From Terebella lapidaria (Eukaryota > Annelida > Polychaeta > Terebellida > Terebellidae), in assembly GCA_949152475.1 (NCBI GenBank), contig OX424563.1:21611001-21675000 (forward strand): DNA of 64,000 nt. The letters run 5' to 3'. A program made the translations under genes and the position numbers. A model generated the notes under the pieces. That model was not told the DNA's origin, ran no database searches, and was given only the letters and a program-made list of their open reading frames with translations. This document shows positions 1 to 14,858 of the stretch, in pieces (position 1 is the first letter of the stretch; each line of letters starts with the position of its first letter).

Positions 1-279
1 ACGGTAGTTATGTTCAGAGGCCTTGAGGGACCTCAGAATGAGTTATTAAAATTCTGCAAAAAATGTTTCTAGGTGTAAGATACATAGTTTAATGGCAAGA
101 AACATCAAGATGTCAAGTAATGCACATTAATGGTCTTACCAAACTTCGGAGAATAACAATGTATTCCCTCATTTTCGACAATAGGCACGAAAAACGTGAA
201 AACGGTAGGTATGTTCAGAGGCTTTGAGGGACCTCAGGATGAGTTGTTAAAATTCTGCAAAAAATGTTTCTAGGTATAT
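1..279. repeat. Tandem repeat, period about 201 bp, cut by the left edge
   Basis: The first 75 bases recur from position 202 with only a few differences; both blocks start acggtag, include gagggacctcag and end gtttctaggt. About 1.4 units are visible, so an array may continue left of the window. No coding potential was seen. Family unknown. Confidence 0.8.
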
Positions 280-3200
280 TAGGAATAGTATAATGGGAAA
301 AACTTCAATAGGCATGGTTTTGTGAGAAACGTTATTTTCTGAACAACCCTAATGCAGCCGTACTGATTTGGTTGACAACAGTCGACCCACCGAACGAACG
401 ACCGAGTCACCGCAAACCATTCAATAACATCTGCCACCCCTACGAAGAAAAAAACAACAAGTCGAGATGATGTCATACGCCGTGCTGTTCTGCTGTTCAA
501 CCGACGACAGAGATCTAAACCTGTCACTATACATCACTGAACTCCAATACGGCATTAGACACAGGAGACTGCCTCCACTGATGCTGTCCCCACGGACTTG
601 GTCGCTGAGCTCTATAAGGCGACAGGCGACTTGTATTTGTATCGCGGGGGGTACATTTAGAAGTGAAAACACCTTGGTTGTGAGGCCGTGACCTACAGTC
701 TAGAGTAAGGTGACAGTTGATGTGTTTTTTCTTGTGTATGCCTCTCCTATATTTGAACATTGTATTTCTTTTCATACATATGAGCTTCTTATCGTACCTG
801 TGATGTCATATTTTTTTCTGGTAATCACTCGTATTGATTTGATGCTTTCGGACAAAAGCCACTCAGCTAAGTTGCCAATCTATACACGTATTTATGCGAC
901 AAACCACAGGTTGACCGAATTAATCTCTTGTAATCACGGGCAATTTAGAAGGATTCACCATAAAGCTCTTATTGGTAAACAACCTCACCCGCATGAAGTG
1001 AACAAGGTTAGCCATAAATACTTCGATATTGACAGACTTTGCAGCCTTGCAGGTCAGGGAGGTTATAACTATACCGATATATATCCAAACGATGACGTGA
1101 GAAAGGTTCGTCCTCGATTCGAACACATGCATGCAACCACACGTGCGTGCGGCGCATTCGTACAACCACTCAACGCGAGCTGCAAAAGTGGACTTGGTTT
1201 CGCGTGTGAAAGACAGCCCGCATTATGGCAACGACTTTGTGGGTTCAATACAAGGGCGTTGAGTCATACAGTCTATATACATAACAGTGTAAATAGATAT
1301 CACTTGAGAGAGAGTTGTGTGTTGGGGTGGGGGGGGGGGGGGGGGGGTGGGGGGTAGGAAAGTAGGAAGGTTGTAGGCTTAGTAAGTTGGTAGTGAAGTT
1401 GTATCACCTGCAGTGTGTCTACTATTAGTGAAATATCTGTGAGCAACCCACACAAAGGCTAAATAAACACTTGGATATCACATGCGTTGCTCTATATAAA
1501 ATATTCACTGAACAATTTCACATGAACGAGATGGGAGGGGGGTTGGGGGGAGAAAACTTCGTTGTAATTCAAAACGAACAGGAATACATGAGATTTTCTA
1601 CACCAGTAACGCATGACATCATATTACTCGTATTTTGAAGTCAAGAGAGCCAAAAATGGAACAAACCTTTCAATGTGTCATCGAATAAGTCCAAGGAAAA
1701 ATCTGTCCAACTGGCGTTATTGATGAATGATAATCCTGTGGTATTAGTGAACTGCCAATAATTCTCTCTCTCCGTTTCTGACAGATTATCCAACTTATTC
1801 CAAGATTAGACTTTATTGAATATCCAATAATCGTTTGTCATTCAACAGAGCCACAATTCCGCAGTTCAATACACAAATTTCATTTGCAGAGCAGTGCAGT
1901 ACACACTTGAAAACAACAACAACATCACTCGCTCCCATGAATGTGGAAAAGATTCCCGAAATAAAACACAGTCCAGAGTCCAATCTGCAGATCGCATATG
2001 CAGTGAGTGTGTGAGTGTGTTTCCTCAACCTTCTGTCAGGGAAAAAACTTTTCTTCAGGCGGAAGAAAAACAGCCGTCCAACCAATCAACGAACTGACGA
2101 ATTGAGGGGCTGACAAAAACATGCTACTACATAATCGCCGAGTCTGTCAGAAACACGGAGGGAGCCCGTACAGCACTGTGACAGGCTGGCGGAGTTTTTG
2201 TTGGTTAGTTTCCAAGAACGATCGTGTTTTTCATGGTGCAATTCTCTCTCTCTAAGAGCTCTACTCTGTCCCATTTTTATCACTGGCTGGCTGTTTTTTT
2301 TCCTTCTTCTTCTTTTTTTCTATGGGTTTTGGTTCAGTGGCAGTGCTTCACACACTACAACTCCCACCCCCCTCCCTACCCTCACCATGCTCAACATACG
2401 GTTCTAGCTTTGTTGGCTCCGCCGCCAACCTTTAGACTGGAGTTGCCTGCTCTTTTGAAAAAAACATAACATAACTGCAGCTCTCTGTGCTTTTTTTTTC
2501 AAACGTTTTTTTTTTCCATTCCACTCTCTTGAGAAAAGGTTCTGGTTTCCAGAAATCACAAGACCACTCACTACCTAATAGAGTAACAGTTGTATATTGT
2601 ACCAACCACCCAAAACTACCCCTACCCCCACCCCTCCCCCCCCCCCCATCCTAAACCCCATCTTTCCCACATAACATAAAGATACCACAGACATGCAAAT
2701 GTCAGATCTAGAGGGTGAAATTTAGTGTTCTGTTTTGCTTGGAGGTGGTTTCGGGATGTTAAGGAAGGAAACCGAGTGGCAGGGTGGGGGTGTACTTGTC
2801 TATGATGGTACGCTAATTAATACTAGGTGCAATGCATCTAGACATAGGGCAAACACTACATGTATTTTGCCTGGCAGACAGGACAGTATGTACGGTGTAA
2901 TCATGAGTCACTCAGTTCAGTCCATCTTGCAATACTATATAAAACCCATGCACAAGTTATGACTGGAAAAGCCAGCATCTATCTATCTATATCCAGGCAC
3001 CTTACATAAAATACTGCACCCCCCCCCCCATCAACAAGGATAATGTCATCACTTTACCCTTGGTAGAAAATAGGGGTAAGCTTTTACACCCAACACCCCC
3101 TTTTACTCGCCTCATCTTCCCACCAGACAGGTCCTTTGAAACCCTTTATTTTTCTTTTTGTGGGGCAACCTTTTCCATCCCTTTGGAAACAGGCAGTTTT

Positions 3201-4752
3201 CCTCTATCCAACCATTTTTACCCCTGGAGAAAGGAACCCATTACCCAAGATTTCATGGGCTAAATGGAAGTGATAGTGGGGGGTCTACCCCCTCCCCCCC
3301 CCCCCCCCCCTCCGGTAAACTCTGTGTAACCTCGGCAACAAAGAATTGACGAGTGGTCTCAACACTGGGCAGATGAGGTCATCCCCTTTCACAAAACACG
3401 GGTCTCCCTCCCGTCTGACAACTGCACTAAACCGCCATAGAGAAGGGCTCTCCGACAGCATAAAGTGTTTCGTAAAGGAGATTATTTTTGGGCTTGAAAT
3501 ATTGTACTACATATATCCCATATCGCCTCGTCGCTTATTTGTAAACATGTACCGACTTAGAATAGGAAATATGGGTATTGATTCCAATATAAAGCCATAT
3601 GTTTTGTTCTTGGGAAAGGGAGCATCTGGATCGGCAATCAGCGGAGGTGAGAAATACAGGAACTATTGAAACTGCTGCTCAAACTGTTCCAGTTTTGATG
3701 GACATCTGGACTACATGTATATCCCCGCAGCTGTACTAGTATATCCCATCTGGATCTGCCAAGGGTATGGGTAGTAAGGTGTACGACCTGTCAGCTTAGT
3801 ACACAACTCTAGGATAATGTAACCGCCTTGGGCATCTGTTTATCACAAATCATACCCCATCCAGTTCCCCCCCCCCCCAACAACCTACCCGCCATACCCC
3901 CCCCCCCCCAAGAGGTGTTGATGGACTCTTCCATCCTCAGGTAGTGAACCAGACAAGCATGTACTGATGGACGATAGCACTGGAAAATAGATGTGGGGGG
4001 GGGGGGGGGTGGAGTGGTTCATATACGCATTCAATATGGTTTAGGTATTTTTACCTTGATATTGATAACAGTGATTTATGGGTAGGTTTGTGGGTAGTTA
4101 ATCATGTCAGTGTCTGGAAATCGTTTCTCGATAATATCTGTCTGACACAATTTGCAGACAAGAAAACTACACCATGAAACTACCCGGTGAAATATTTCAT
4201 AGTTACTGGGTAATTCCCAATATACATAAATCCATATGAAATGGTACATTACCACTCAAAGCGTGCCAAAAACACCCCGTGACACACATGTAAACCATTA
4301 TAGCACTATACAACAGCAACACTTGCATCACCCACTGTTGTCATGTTATGTAAACACTGTACATAGGAAAGGACCTGGCACTGATTACGTCCTTGTCCTG
4401 TTATGTAACCAAGGCAACACTGCCCGGTCAGACACCCCGCACACCTACAGGTTACATCATAGCCTTAGGCATCTAAACATTCATTCCATTGGATCATACA
4501 CTTTTGACAACACCAGACTTTCTACAAAATGAAACCTATTTCATCGTTCTTTTGAGTTCAATGGTTGGATTTATAAACTATGACGTCTGTTTACAGAAAT
4601 GACACAAGAAACTAAGAAATGAATCATACAATTTATAGGTGTTCAAGTTGCATAACACAAGCATGTACAATACTCTGGCGGTACTAGCATTTTTCCATAG
4701 CAACAGCACCATCCACAAAACTCCTGTGAAAATTTCATTAAATTGTACCAAC
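280..4752. other. Non-coding stretch, probably intron of the KDM3 gene
   Basis: This lies downstream of the last visible KDM3 exon in the direction of transcription. It holds several poly(G)/poly(C) tracts (for example 1329-1347 and near 2635, 3295, 3870, 3900 and 4000) and scattered low-complexity pyrimidine runs. An open frame at 710-1357 runs into a poly-G tract and shows no recognisable domain. No convincing exon was found, so the next KDM3 exon is either missed here or outside the window. Confidence 0.5.
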
Positions 4753-4990
4753 CTTCAGGTGTGCGATCGCCTTTCCTCAGTCGACCCCTGGCTTTGGCAG
4801 GCGGCCCTGGATCGGACTGTTCTGGAGATCCGGCTGACACGGATCCAGATGACGAGGCGTAGGATGCTGTGGGGGATGCTGTGGTAGATGACGATGATGC
4901 TGTGTCACTGCCTGATGATGCTGGAGATGATGAAGATGATGATGAGGCAAGACTCGGCTTTGGCACGGGGATGGAAGTTGGTCGTTTTAC
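4753..4990 (-). CDS. KDM3: KDM3/JMJD1-family histone demethylase, internal Ser-rich exon
   Basis: Seen: on the minus strand the acceptor tcttttgcag is followed by 79 codons plus one base, beginning VKRPTSIPVPKPSL, then a long Ser/Ala/Thr-rich low-complexity stretch, and ending near RLRKGDRTPE. The donor is gttggt, a GT but not a strong one. The exon starts in phase 0, which fits the phase-0 end of the exon at 14597-14676. Known: in KDM3 proteins a long, poorly conserved, Ser-rich and basic region follows the N-terminal Tudor-like part, before the zinc finger and JmjC domain. Inference: this is that linker. It is assigned by position, phase and composition rather than by conserved residues, so it is the least certain of the five exons. 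Confidence 0.6.
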
Positions 4991-7900
4991 CTGCAAAAGA
5001 CACGAGCGGGGTGACCAGGTTCATTAATATTGCTTCCCGATATTAAAAGTACGAAACTGCAATAAATATTTGGCAATTCAATTCACTCCATCTCGACTCA
5101 TTGCCATGATTCACACCTTTTCAAACTGAAATTTCAGTTCAACTTTTAAATTATTTCGAACCATCAACCACAGTAATAGTTACATTGAGTTACCACTGAC
5201 CCAATACGACTGACTGTAAGCACATTGTACCCTTCAAACTGTGTGAATTCATTGCTCTTTGGCCAATTGGCTCACTTCAGCCTAATCACATGCTTGGAAA
5301 CAGAGGCAATGAAACTTTTAACCTTTGCACTCATTTACTGTACCCCCCCCCCCCCCTCCACCCTCACAATGTTAACTTTGAAACCTTATCTCTAAGTACA
5401 GCATTGAGTAGAAAGCAAAGGGCCGGCTCCTACCAACCGACCGAGCATACAGATAATGAGTTATTTTCTTGGCACGCACATGTACGGAGATGGCACGTTT
5501 TCTTGGAATGAGGAGCCACATTCATAACATCTGCCTGCCAGTGGTTCACATGGGAACCTTTGTAAAAGTTCATGTTCACCAGTTTTCTTGGGTTTTTTTT
5601 GCAACTTGGACAATGTACTGAATGGTTCCGAATCAAGCACTTGGATGCTCCCCCCCCCCCCCCCCCCCCCCCCGACCAATGCTAAATATTTAGGTCTTGA
5701 TCTCAGGGTTGTACATATTCACACAATACACATAGAGCGGAGAATCACAGATGTACCAATGTACTATGTACAGGAAACATTCTGCAATACATACATCCCC
5801 TGGAACCCCCCTCCGTTCCATAACAACCTAGCCCTGATTCTGGAGTCCCATTTTTCACTCTTCCGGAATTTAGGATCTTGATCAGTCCCTCAGCTCCAAG
5901 TTCATTTCAGTCAAACTGCCAAAGAAAATCACCAAAGCTATGCATCAACCAATCTACTGGAACCTCTGAAGTGTACCCAGATTTATCTATATGTATACCT
6001 CCAACATCCCCCCCTCCCTCCCTAGATTCCCCATTGGGATAGCCCAACTTGACACCCCTGTACTCCACAAATAATACACTAATCCGAATAACTTCCTGGC
6101 CTTGCAAGCGAGTGGTGCCATTTTTCACAGGGCCAATTTTCCGCATAGTACTAAACAGTCTATGTTTACTCATATCTCGTGGCAATTACTAGACCAATAG
6201 CAGGATTCTATTTAGCAAACGAGGATGTTTGGAATGGTGCCAACATTATTATATTATTATGTTCTAGTGCCTCTCTAGTATGTATACGATAGTAGATGCG
6301 GTATTTGTATCGTTTGTATGAGAGTGGTTTCACAGAATTCAATTTAATCAGCCATTTACTAAATTTTATTCCGCATTAGCCTAATTTTGTGGTTGATAAT
6401 GTGACTATTCAATGTACTGATATAGCATTATAGCCAAGGATTATGGCACGGTAAGGTGTGGGGGTTGAACTAGACATTCAAAACACTACAAAAACAGAGT
6501 CTGACTCTGTGTAGGCTTTATTAGACTTAGCTGGGTAATAACATTGTTGACCTTGAAACATCCCATGTATTCATACAAGGTCAATGGAATGCACCTGACA
6601 AGAAGACACTTTGTATTACTACTAATATCTGGTGTGAATGTGACATATATCATGACTGTATACAAAACAAGAAAGTAGTGGACACCCCCCCTGCACGCCC
6701 CCCCCCCCCCCTTTGGAGTCACATGTAGGGAAAATTCTTTTCTGCCATTTTTCTTTCTCCTTTCTAATACACAAACACCTGCCCCTTCACCTCTGATCAA
6801 CCATGCCCATCTATGCTAATATCTCCTTATCAGTGCTTATCACCAAGTGATAAGAAGGCAAACCCTTGTCGTTTAATCACAATTCCAAGGACCTAAAATA
6901 CCACCTATCTACTGGTTCAAGCACAGGATGAACCCATCAATTTGATGCTGCTGTCAATCACCTTACTGTTCACAGTGTGACCCTTTACAACCCATATCTC
7001 AAAGTGCCTTCTATTGGTGATGTTTTTGCCCATGTCAGTTGCACTTTGTACCATAGCAGCTTGGTGTATACAGTATACAGCAGGCTGGTTGAGATTGGCT
7101 ATTCAGATGATGAAATATGTATTACAATGTGCCACTAATCATACCGATAAATGTGGCTAAAACACCCCTATTCACCAGAAATCTTGTTCTTTTCAGAATC
7201 TCTCCCTCTACCACTGCCCCCCCCCCCCTCCCCCATGCCAGTTCCTCATTTTCATGTTATGCAGTCACCTAATGGTTCCCTACCTGCTGACCTTAGATGA
7301 CCTCAAAATGACATGATTCCCTCCAGTGACCATGGCAGAAAGGTAATGACAGAATTATAAAGCAATAGAATTTCAAGCTTCTCACTTGATCACTGTCCAA
7401 AACCAGTCAAGCAGGGACAAGATACTATAAAAGCTGTTACTATACAGTAACTTTATGCAAGTGTGAAGGACATACATGTAAATTTGTATATCCCACCCCC
7501 CCCCCCCCCCACAGCCTCAATAAACTCTTTGTAACACTTTGCCTTTGTGAAAACTGGTCTACTTAAAAGTCTCAACACGAAAAGCTAGAATTACCCACCC
7601 TCAATATTTGAATGCAACTAAATTTGACCTCTTATTTTGGCGATATCCTCTACATGGGTAGCTAAGTTAGGAGGCTTTTTGAAGTAGGCAGGTGGGTTTA
7701 AAACTTGAGAGGGTTTTAGAGACCAGATCAAATTTGAAGTAGTTACTGTTAGGGAACTGAAAATGAATGACAATAATATTCAAGTAGATATTATCCGAAG
7801 TTGTTTGAACATGAAGGTATCAGTCTTAACTATGATACAATATAGCAACAGTTAAGTACCAATATAGGAAATAAGTTGTAGGGTAAGGGACGATACAAGT

Positions 7901-10900
7901 TTAGACATGATTTTATACCAGTTAAAAACTGAAACATGACAAAGAGTACCAGTACTTAACTTTTATATTATGTGTCTACATTTCATTATCAAGAATTGCA
8001 CCAAAAAGTGCTCACAAAAAAACACGTTTTCAGTTTAACACAGTAGAAAATCAGAAACCTCCCCGCGGCTATTCCGTCAATATCTGCACACCGAACGTCA
8101 ATATTTCTAATCATTTGATGATGGAATTTCGTGGAAATGTCATTATCGTCACCTGTTGAAGCATGTTGAGGAAGCCTGAATAATGAATCATCAATAATCA
8201 AACATACAGTATCTGAATGGTGGCCAAGCCAAGTATGGTACAATTGTACGCAAATCAATAATAATGGGGTCAGCAATGAAAATGCTATGCATGTATGTGT
8301 GCTTGTGGCTTGTCAACATAATTTTATTGAGATAATTTCAATGGTTCTCTGAAATGGCATTCTTCAATTTATTTGACTTCTGAACTGTGATAATTTTAAT
8401 CAACTGTTAGCTGCAAATTAGGCCTTTCATTGGTGATGGAAAGACAGGAAAGTTTCTCGATATTTATAACAAAATGAGACATAACCACAAAATGTAACAG
8501 CTGAACCCATCAGTGTGCAGAATGTCAATGATATTTTATGATAGCATATTTTCAAATCCCTAGTATATATATGTACAATGCATGCAGTTATTGCATAGGG
8601 CACATCATTGAGAATGGGTCAAACTCTCAAATGACTGCTTTGTAGCACATGATTGTACAAAAATCTTGTCAATATCACAACCTTCACACCATAAAACTTA
8701 CAAAACTGTGTGTAGCATGGACAGCTCTATGTGCTGAAATTAGATTGTGGAAAACCTTTCCCACATGCGCCCCAGGGCGAATATTTATAACTGGGTGACA
8801 GACACCCCCTTATTATATCTGTGTCACTATGGTTACCATTGCTAGTTACCATGGTCATATGCCTACTAGTTGCTGATGACTGAAATCATCACTCTAATGG
8901 CCAAGGGGTAAAGACATGAACAGAAAGTGGGTAAAAGGGCATGAGATCAAATGGTAAGTTCCAAACGTTGGTGGTAATGAGATCTCCTGTTCAAGGCGTC
9001 ATAATACCTGACAGTCGTGGGCATCGTATGGTCAGGAAAATTACCCAACCCATACATGTGACATACTAGAATATGATATTCCATTAACTATTCCATATTG
9101 GTCATCAAATCATATGCCTTCCAGGCTTCCACCCCACCCTACCACTGCAATAATCCATTCTGGTCAACTGTTGCTACAACGGCAGACAGAAGCCAATTAC
9201 TCCTTGTATTGACAGCAGACAAGGTCATTTCCCCAGGGAATGTTTCGTACCTCACACCCCCCCCCCCCCCATCAACCTTCTCCCCCCCCCCCCCCCTCTC
9301 CTCTTCCAATTTTCCCCCCAACCACTGACCATGTGGATGGACAACGTTGACATTCCATCCTTACACAGCAATAGCTACATCGTGGTAGCACTGGAGCAAA
9401 CTGACAATATTCATGCCAACCCACACCCCTGCAGAAAATGGGAGAGGGGAGAAATAGATGGAACACATACACATGTAGGATTCAATTGCTGTAGCCTAGA
9501 CCGCCAATGCCCCATCTATCGCTGTCCCACCCTAAAAGCAATCACCCGATGACCAGCGGCTACAAATTTGCTATTTGCATGAGTAGAGGCTATAGGCCCC
9601 AGTTAGTGCACCCAACCCACCATTACCAGCCAACATTGCAGCTCCACCCACTGCCTGTTTCATCCCATGGGACGGTCTGTACCCATGCAGCCATTCAAAT
9701 ATAGCCCAGCCCAGCTAAAAATATGATTATCCCAACGTGGATTGTTTTCCTAGTGGCGCATCTAGTAGGCCTATGAGGGATTTCATTGCGTGTTCTTTTC
9801 AGGATTCTGCACCAATATAATACACCCACAGAATTGTTTATACTGGAATATATTTTCATAACATATCTCTGACCTCCGGAGACCTCCACAAATATGTGAG
9901 TCTGTACCACCACCATCATGTACACAGCGATCATTATGAAATTTATATTAAAACGTGGCTGAGGCATCATATGCGGGCACGTTGGGCAAAACAAGCCAAT
10001 AAAATACACAAATAACGTCACATCATCATCCGAAGCCCATGTGGTTGTCCCAGCTTCTAATCACCATTTCCCAGGATCAAGGCTCATTACTCTCGTCTGA
10101 ATACATGTAATCCCGGAAATAAAACCTCTATAGATTTAGACCACTCCCCATTCTCCCTGATTGCTGCTGTACCAAGGGAACCCCCCTAGTCGAGTTACAT
10201 GTAGAGGGAAAGTCCCTTTTTCTATTTAAATAGATTTCCTACTCCCCTCTCCGTCGGTCTGTCTGTCTGTCCATCCGTCTGTCACCGGAGTGCAATCCAG
10301 ATCAACTTTTTCTCTAGAACTGAAGGCTCTTCACATCATCCCGCCCCACCCCCACCCCCTTGACTACCATTGAAGACCTCAAAAATTTTATGGAACATCT
10401 TCTTCACCCCTAAGGTGGGTGTTTTTTTTTTTGCTAGCTATTTTCTGCCTTGGGCTAGTGGTGGGATGGCCTCAGACAGAATCCTCTCCCACAAAAGCAC
10501 CATATAAGCCAGTGGTCTATCTCTCTACCACGTACAGTTTAATCCCTGCCGGTGCCTCACTCAGGGACTGTCTGTCTCTCGCCATTTCCTGTCTGCTGCC
10601 ATAAAACTGGGACAGACTCCCGTATCCATGGCAACAACTGGGGTATGACCCCCCCCCCCCCCCAGTCATCTCCCTAATCCTGCAAACCTGGGTGACAGTT
10701 AGGGTCTTGGGGAGTCGAAGGGGGGAGGGATTGAGCTAGGAAATCTGTGGGCAGTGTGGGGTGGAATTAGCGGCTCCCTGTGTTCTTTTGACCTTTATAA
10801 TGCAGATATCTGTTTCCAAGGCTCCCACACACCATATACGAAATACACAATCTCCTTTTACGTATTTCTGACCATATGTGTATAATGCAGGGTCGAGGGA

Positions 10901-13900
10901 AAGAATCAAATGATTTATTTTGGTTTTTTCTGTCCTCATATCTTTCTGGCAGTATTCAATGGACAGGGGATGTGGGTATGACAAGAAATGCAACAACCAT
11001 CGGACATCCAGTGGAAGCTTTCGTGACGACAGCTAGATGCACACTCGGCAAGAGCTACCTCGCCCACGCAAATCACTGTACAGTTGGTAATGTCACCCCT
11101 CGATGTACAAGTGTACAGTATGAGAAATACATAACATCTCTCATCGTGTATTCCTGCTAGAATTCTGTACATAAGCAACATATTTCATCAGATTACTTAC
11201 TTCTAGTTAGGGGCTGTAATCCAATAGAATTTTCCTGACAATTTTTGGATGATCAAAAGCAGATCAAAATCCAATTTAGCCAGTTTACAATATGTTGATT
11301 AGTTAGGATTAATCCACAGTCATTCCAAGAATATCCAAAATGCATACATCTGCACACAAATATTGTTATACACCAGCAATATTGAAGATCGGTCTATCAG
11401 TATATACCACATTGATCAGCTGTCAATATGTTGCTCCCTGTGCATCGGAAGATTCTGATGATAAATTTATGGCACAATATGGTTCATCCAAAGTGCACTA
11501 TGGCTATGGTGTGGGACCGGGCCGTTTACATTCGCTCGCCCTCTGTCGTTATCGTACGTCCGTCCACATATAGCACACACATGTCACATGACCAGACGGA
11601 AAACAACATGCGGGCAGACTGTTTGGAATGTCGACGGAACGAACGAACGACAGCCACACGAAAAGCACAGATGTGATGGAGGGGGAGGGCTTGGTTGTAC
11701 ATGTATCGTAGGTTTCACCATAATATTATATAACATAACATGTATGTCTAGTGAATGGTGGATCTACCTGTGGCCTAGTTGGGAAGGCAGAGACTGTCCA
11801 AATGTAGATATATTATTCCCCTGCCGGGTCAAGTCGTTACTGTTACGTGTCGCGGTGGGAGCCTTTGCCAGGTTACAACGTCACATACAACACTGGGTTA
11901 AAGTGCAATCGATATAAAGCGAGGATTTTAAATGCGGGGTGGGGGGGGGGGGGGGTTGGAGACGGCATGTTTCACCACACATGTTCCATCTTATAAAAGG
12001 GTTCGAAAGACATCACGTGTTTGTTTGATCAATATTCCAACGAGAGGCTTTCAGAGAAAAGGTCCTACACTGGGCTTGTTCGGAGTTTATAGCAACGTGT
12101 CCACACATATTTGGACAGCTATCCATTCTCGTTAAATGCAAATAGGTCAATAAACACACTTATGTGAATTTTTAAAACCTTACCTACGGTTAGTCGTTTT
12201 TAATTTATAAGGTTCTTTCTTTGGCAGTTCTCCACCGAACAAGTTTGAAAAAAGTCTATCTTATACAATTCAAATCTTTCCTCAATTTTCCTTGCTGGCC
12301 AGGAAAAAAACATTTATCCTACTCAACTAGCAGCAGACTGAATTATGACAACATAAGGACGACAAAGTATATATATATATATATAAATTTATATATATAC
12401 AAGACTTGAACATACTGCAAGAACGAACCAATATTGACAGAATTTGTAGTCTGCGCCAAACAACCCAGATGGAAATATATCACAGGTCTGGTATTTTTGC
12501 TCCCTTTCTCTCTCTTTTGGAGCTGCACCCAAAGGCAATTTTCACGAGTGTTTCGATAGGGGAAATAAACGCCGACAAGTATATTGTACTCCGTGTCGTT
12601 ACTTTGCTCCATCCATTCAGACTGAGTACACATTATAAGTATGCCCCCATTTTAGTACAGCGCTTCTACCGAATATGCACATCCTATTGTGCGAACTAAT
12701 TTCTATATATGGTACACAAATTCGCCATAAGGGACGTATATCAGATACGTTGACTTGCTAATGTTAGGGGAGGGGAGGGGGGGGGGGGGGCAGAAGGACA
12801 TTAAATACCCCTGACGTGCTACATGAGTTACCATATTCATTTAATGGCCTACGAATTGGCGTAACATGTACACATACATAATATATCATTTATAAGGTGT
12901 ACCAACTTGACTGGCAGCCCTTAGGCTTTTTACGTCTGCAGACTACTTATGTATACACATGTCTGGAGGTGTACTCAGGTGATTTCAATGTTGGTTACAC
13001 CCCCTCCCCTCCCCCCACACTCAGAACACCATTTGGCTGTACATGTTACTCTTTATTGATATATTATAACGATCAGATGACTTATCATTCACACCATTTA
13101 ATCAAATCTAGTACTCGTCTTGTTGATTATGTTGATCATGCAGATATTTCGAAATGAGCATTTTGCCGAACGTATTGTTGGTTTACATAGTACATTAATT
13201 CCGATGATAATTTGGCACAATCATGAGGAATTGCACTCCTACATACATTGTACATGTCTCCCCGAAACCGATGATAGACAGAAAGAAAGACGTAGTACGG
13301 ACGAATCACATATTGCGGGTATCATTACAAGCTATTCGATTTCATGTGCACAGTAAATTTCCTTATTTAGTGTCATCATGGCATGCCCTAGTATGGGGTT
13401 TCTAAATCAACAAATTGCAGTACATTTTCATAGCTTTAACAGTGATCATGATAAGATCATTTCCAAACTGTCAAACCATCCAACAGTTGCTACCTCGCCT
13501 GATACACATATAATACATAATATATTAATCATATCTGATAACATACAGTGCCTGTCAAAACATCATGAAATATTGATCATAAATCATCACAACAATTGAA
13601 TTAGAGAACTCACCTACTAGTATAAACAAGCCTGCATAATATATGTATACATACCATATACGGTATACCAGCATCACCATTACATAGCATGTTATTACAT
13701 GGCAGAATGATGATAACGATACATTGATAATGGATGGTGCAACAGATGTCTGACGTAAACTAGCGCACAAAATAATGGAACACAATACCAACGAGCCAAG
13801 TGTACATACATGTACCTGACAGTATATTTTGTATTTTTATTTTTTTTGCTATTTTTTTTTCTGCCGGTCTACATTGTGACATAGTTCCGACAAAGAGAGG

Positions 13901-14596
13901 GAGGGAGCACATCCTGTCATTCATGCTTTTTTTCACAGTAGGTTACGCCCAAAAAAGTAAACTATGTTACATGTACATGTAAAACTTGTGGAATTCCAAT
14001 TTCATGATGGGGGGGGGGGGGGGGGGGGGGGGGGGAGGCGTGCAATATTGTACTTTCTGCAGCACTGTTCGGATCGAACATTATTTCCTAAATCGGGGAC
14101 ACACTGGCACACTAAATTTGTAAGCATATTTTGTAATTTTGGGGTCATATTTCCGAGTGGGCGCCAGTGTTACTCTGATTATGAGGAAGTGAAATTCATA
14201 ATGAAGGAATGAAATAATTTTTGTTCTAAAACTTGAACTGAATTGAAATGGAAAATTAACAACTGAAAATGTATAAAAATTTTAATTACTTCATATACCA
14301 TCTTGATTGCAATACGCAATGTTCAAAATATTTTTCACATTTTTTTTTACAAGTACATTACCACCCTCAAGTGTACCAAAATGCACATTAGCAAAACCAA
14401 GAAATGAATATTTGACAACTGATTTATAAAACCACATGTTCCTTGAACTTCCTTCGATACAATCATAAATGGATGAAAGATGAAAAATTTTGTGCGTCAA
14501 ATTCACACACCAAACACAGGAGATACTAAACATTATCTATAATAGCATCTTTGTTATCATTTCAAAGATATGAATATCTCCAATTTTTACACTGAC
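4991..14596 (-). other. KDM3: KDM3 intron, 9.6 kb
   Basis: Bounded by a tcttttgcag acceptor at the low end and a gtcagt donor at the high end (minus strand). It is AT-rich with many mononucleotide G or C tracts, including 24 C at 5650-5673 and 27 G at 14009-14035. It has an (AT)n patch near 12370 and CTGT-type microsatellite near 10255. No second gene, RNA gene or well-formed transposon was recognised inside. Confidence 0.6.
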
Positions 14597-14858
14597 CTGG
14601 GTTTTAGGCTCGTGGCTCCTGCGAGTACGTGTCGGTCGGACACCGGAGTTGTCACCTTTCAGAATCGCTTCAACAACTGCAAAGACACATTGGAAATCTT
14701 GGTTAGAATTCTTGAAGTCAGCTCAATTCTAGATATGAGTCTCTGCAACAAACACGTCTTTTAACATTTTATATTATTATGCAGTGGGGTAGATGCAGAA
14801 AAATCTCTATGGTCTCCCAGTATAGATACACAAAGATATGAATATCTCCAATTTTTAC
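14563..14858. repeat. 28-bp direct repeats flanking a KDM3 exon
   Basis: An identical 28-base sequence (beginning caaagatatgaatatctcc) occurs at 14563-14590 and 14831-14858. The first copy directly abuts the donor of the exon at 14597-14676; the second lies about 155 bases upstream of its acceptor. The exon is therefore bracketed by direct repeats 268 bases apart. Confidence 0.85.
14597..14676 (-). CDS. KDM3: KDM3/JMJD1-family histone demethylase, short internal exon
   Basis: Seen: on the minus strand the acceptor gtgtctttgcag is followed by 80 bases: two bases completing a codon, then VEAILKGDNSGVRPTR, TRRSHEPKTQ, and a donor gtcagt. Known: in vertebrate JMJD1C the segment after the Tudor-like part reads VVHSLLKGENIGITSRRRSR. 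The matching LLKG-(D/E)-N core followed by an Arg-rich run is the basis of the call. The exon ends in phase 0, as the next exon requires. It starts in phase 1, whereas exon 3 ends in phase 0, so at least one exon between them is not accounted for. Confidence 0.72.

Noticed and set aside
1105-1135. tRNA-like B-box (minus-strand gttcgaatc)
   Set aside because: No A-box at the right distance and no acceptor or T-arm pairing.
710-1357. 215-codon plus-strand frame as a gene
   Set aside because: Composition is not protein-like, it ends in a poly-G tract, and no domain or splice context is visible.
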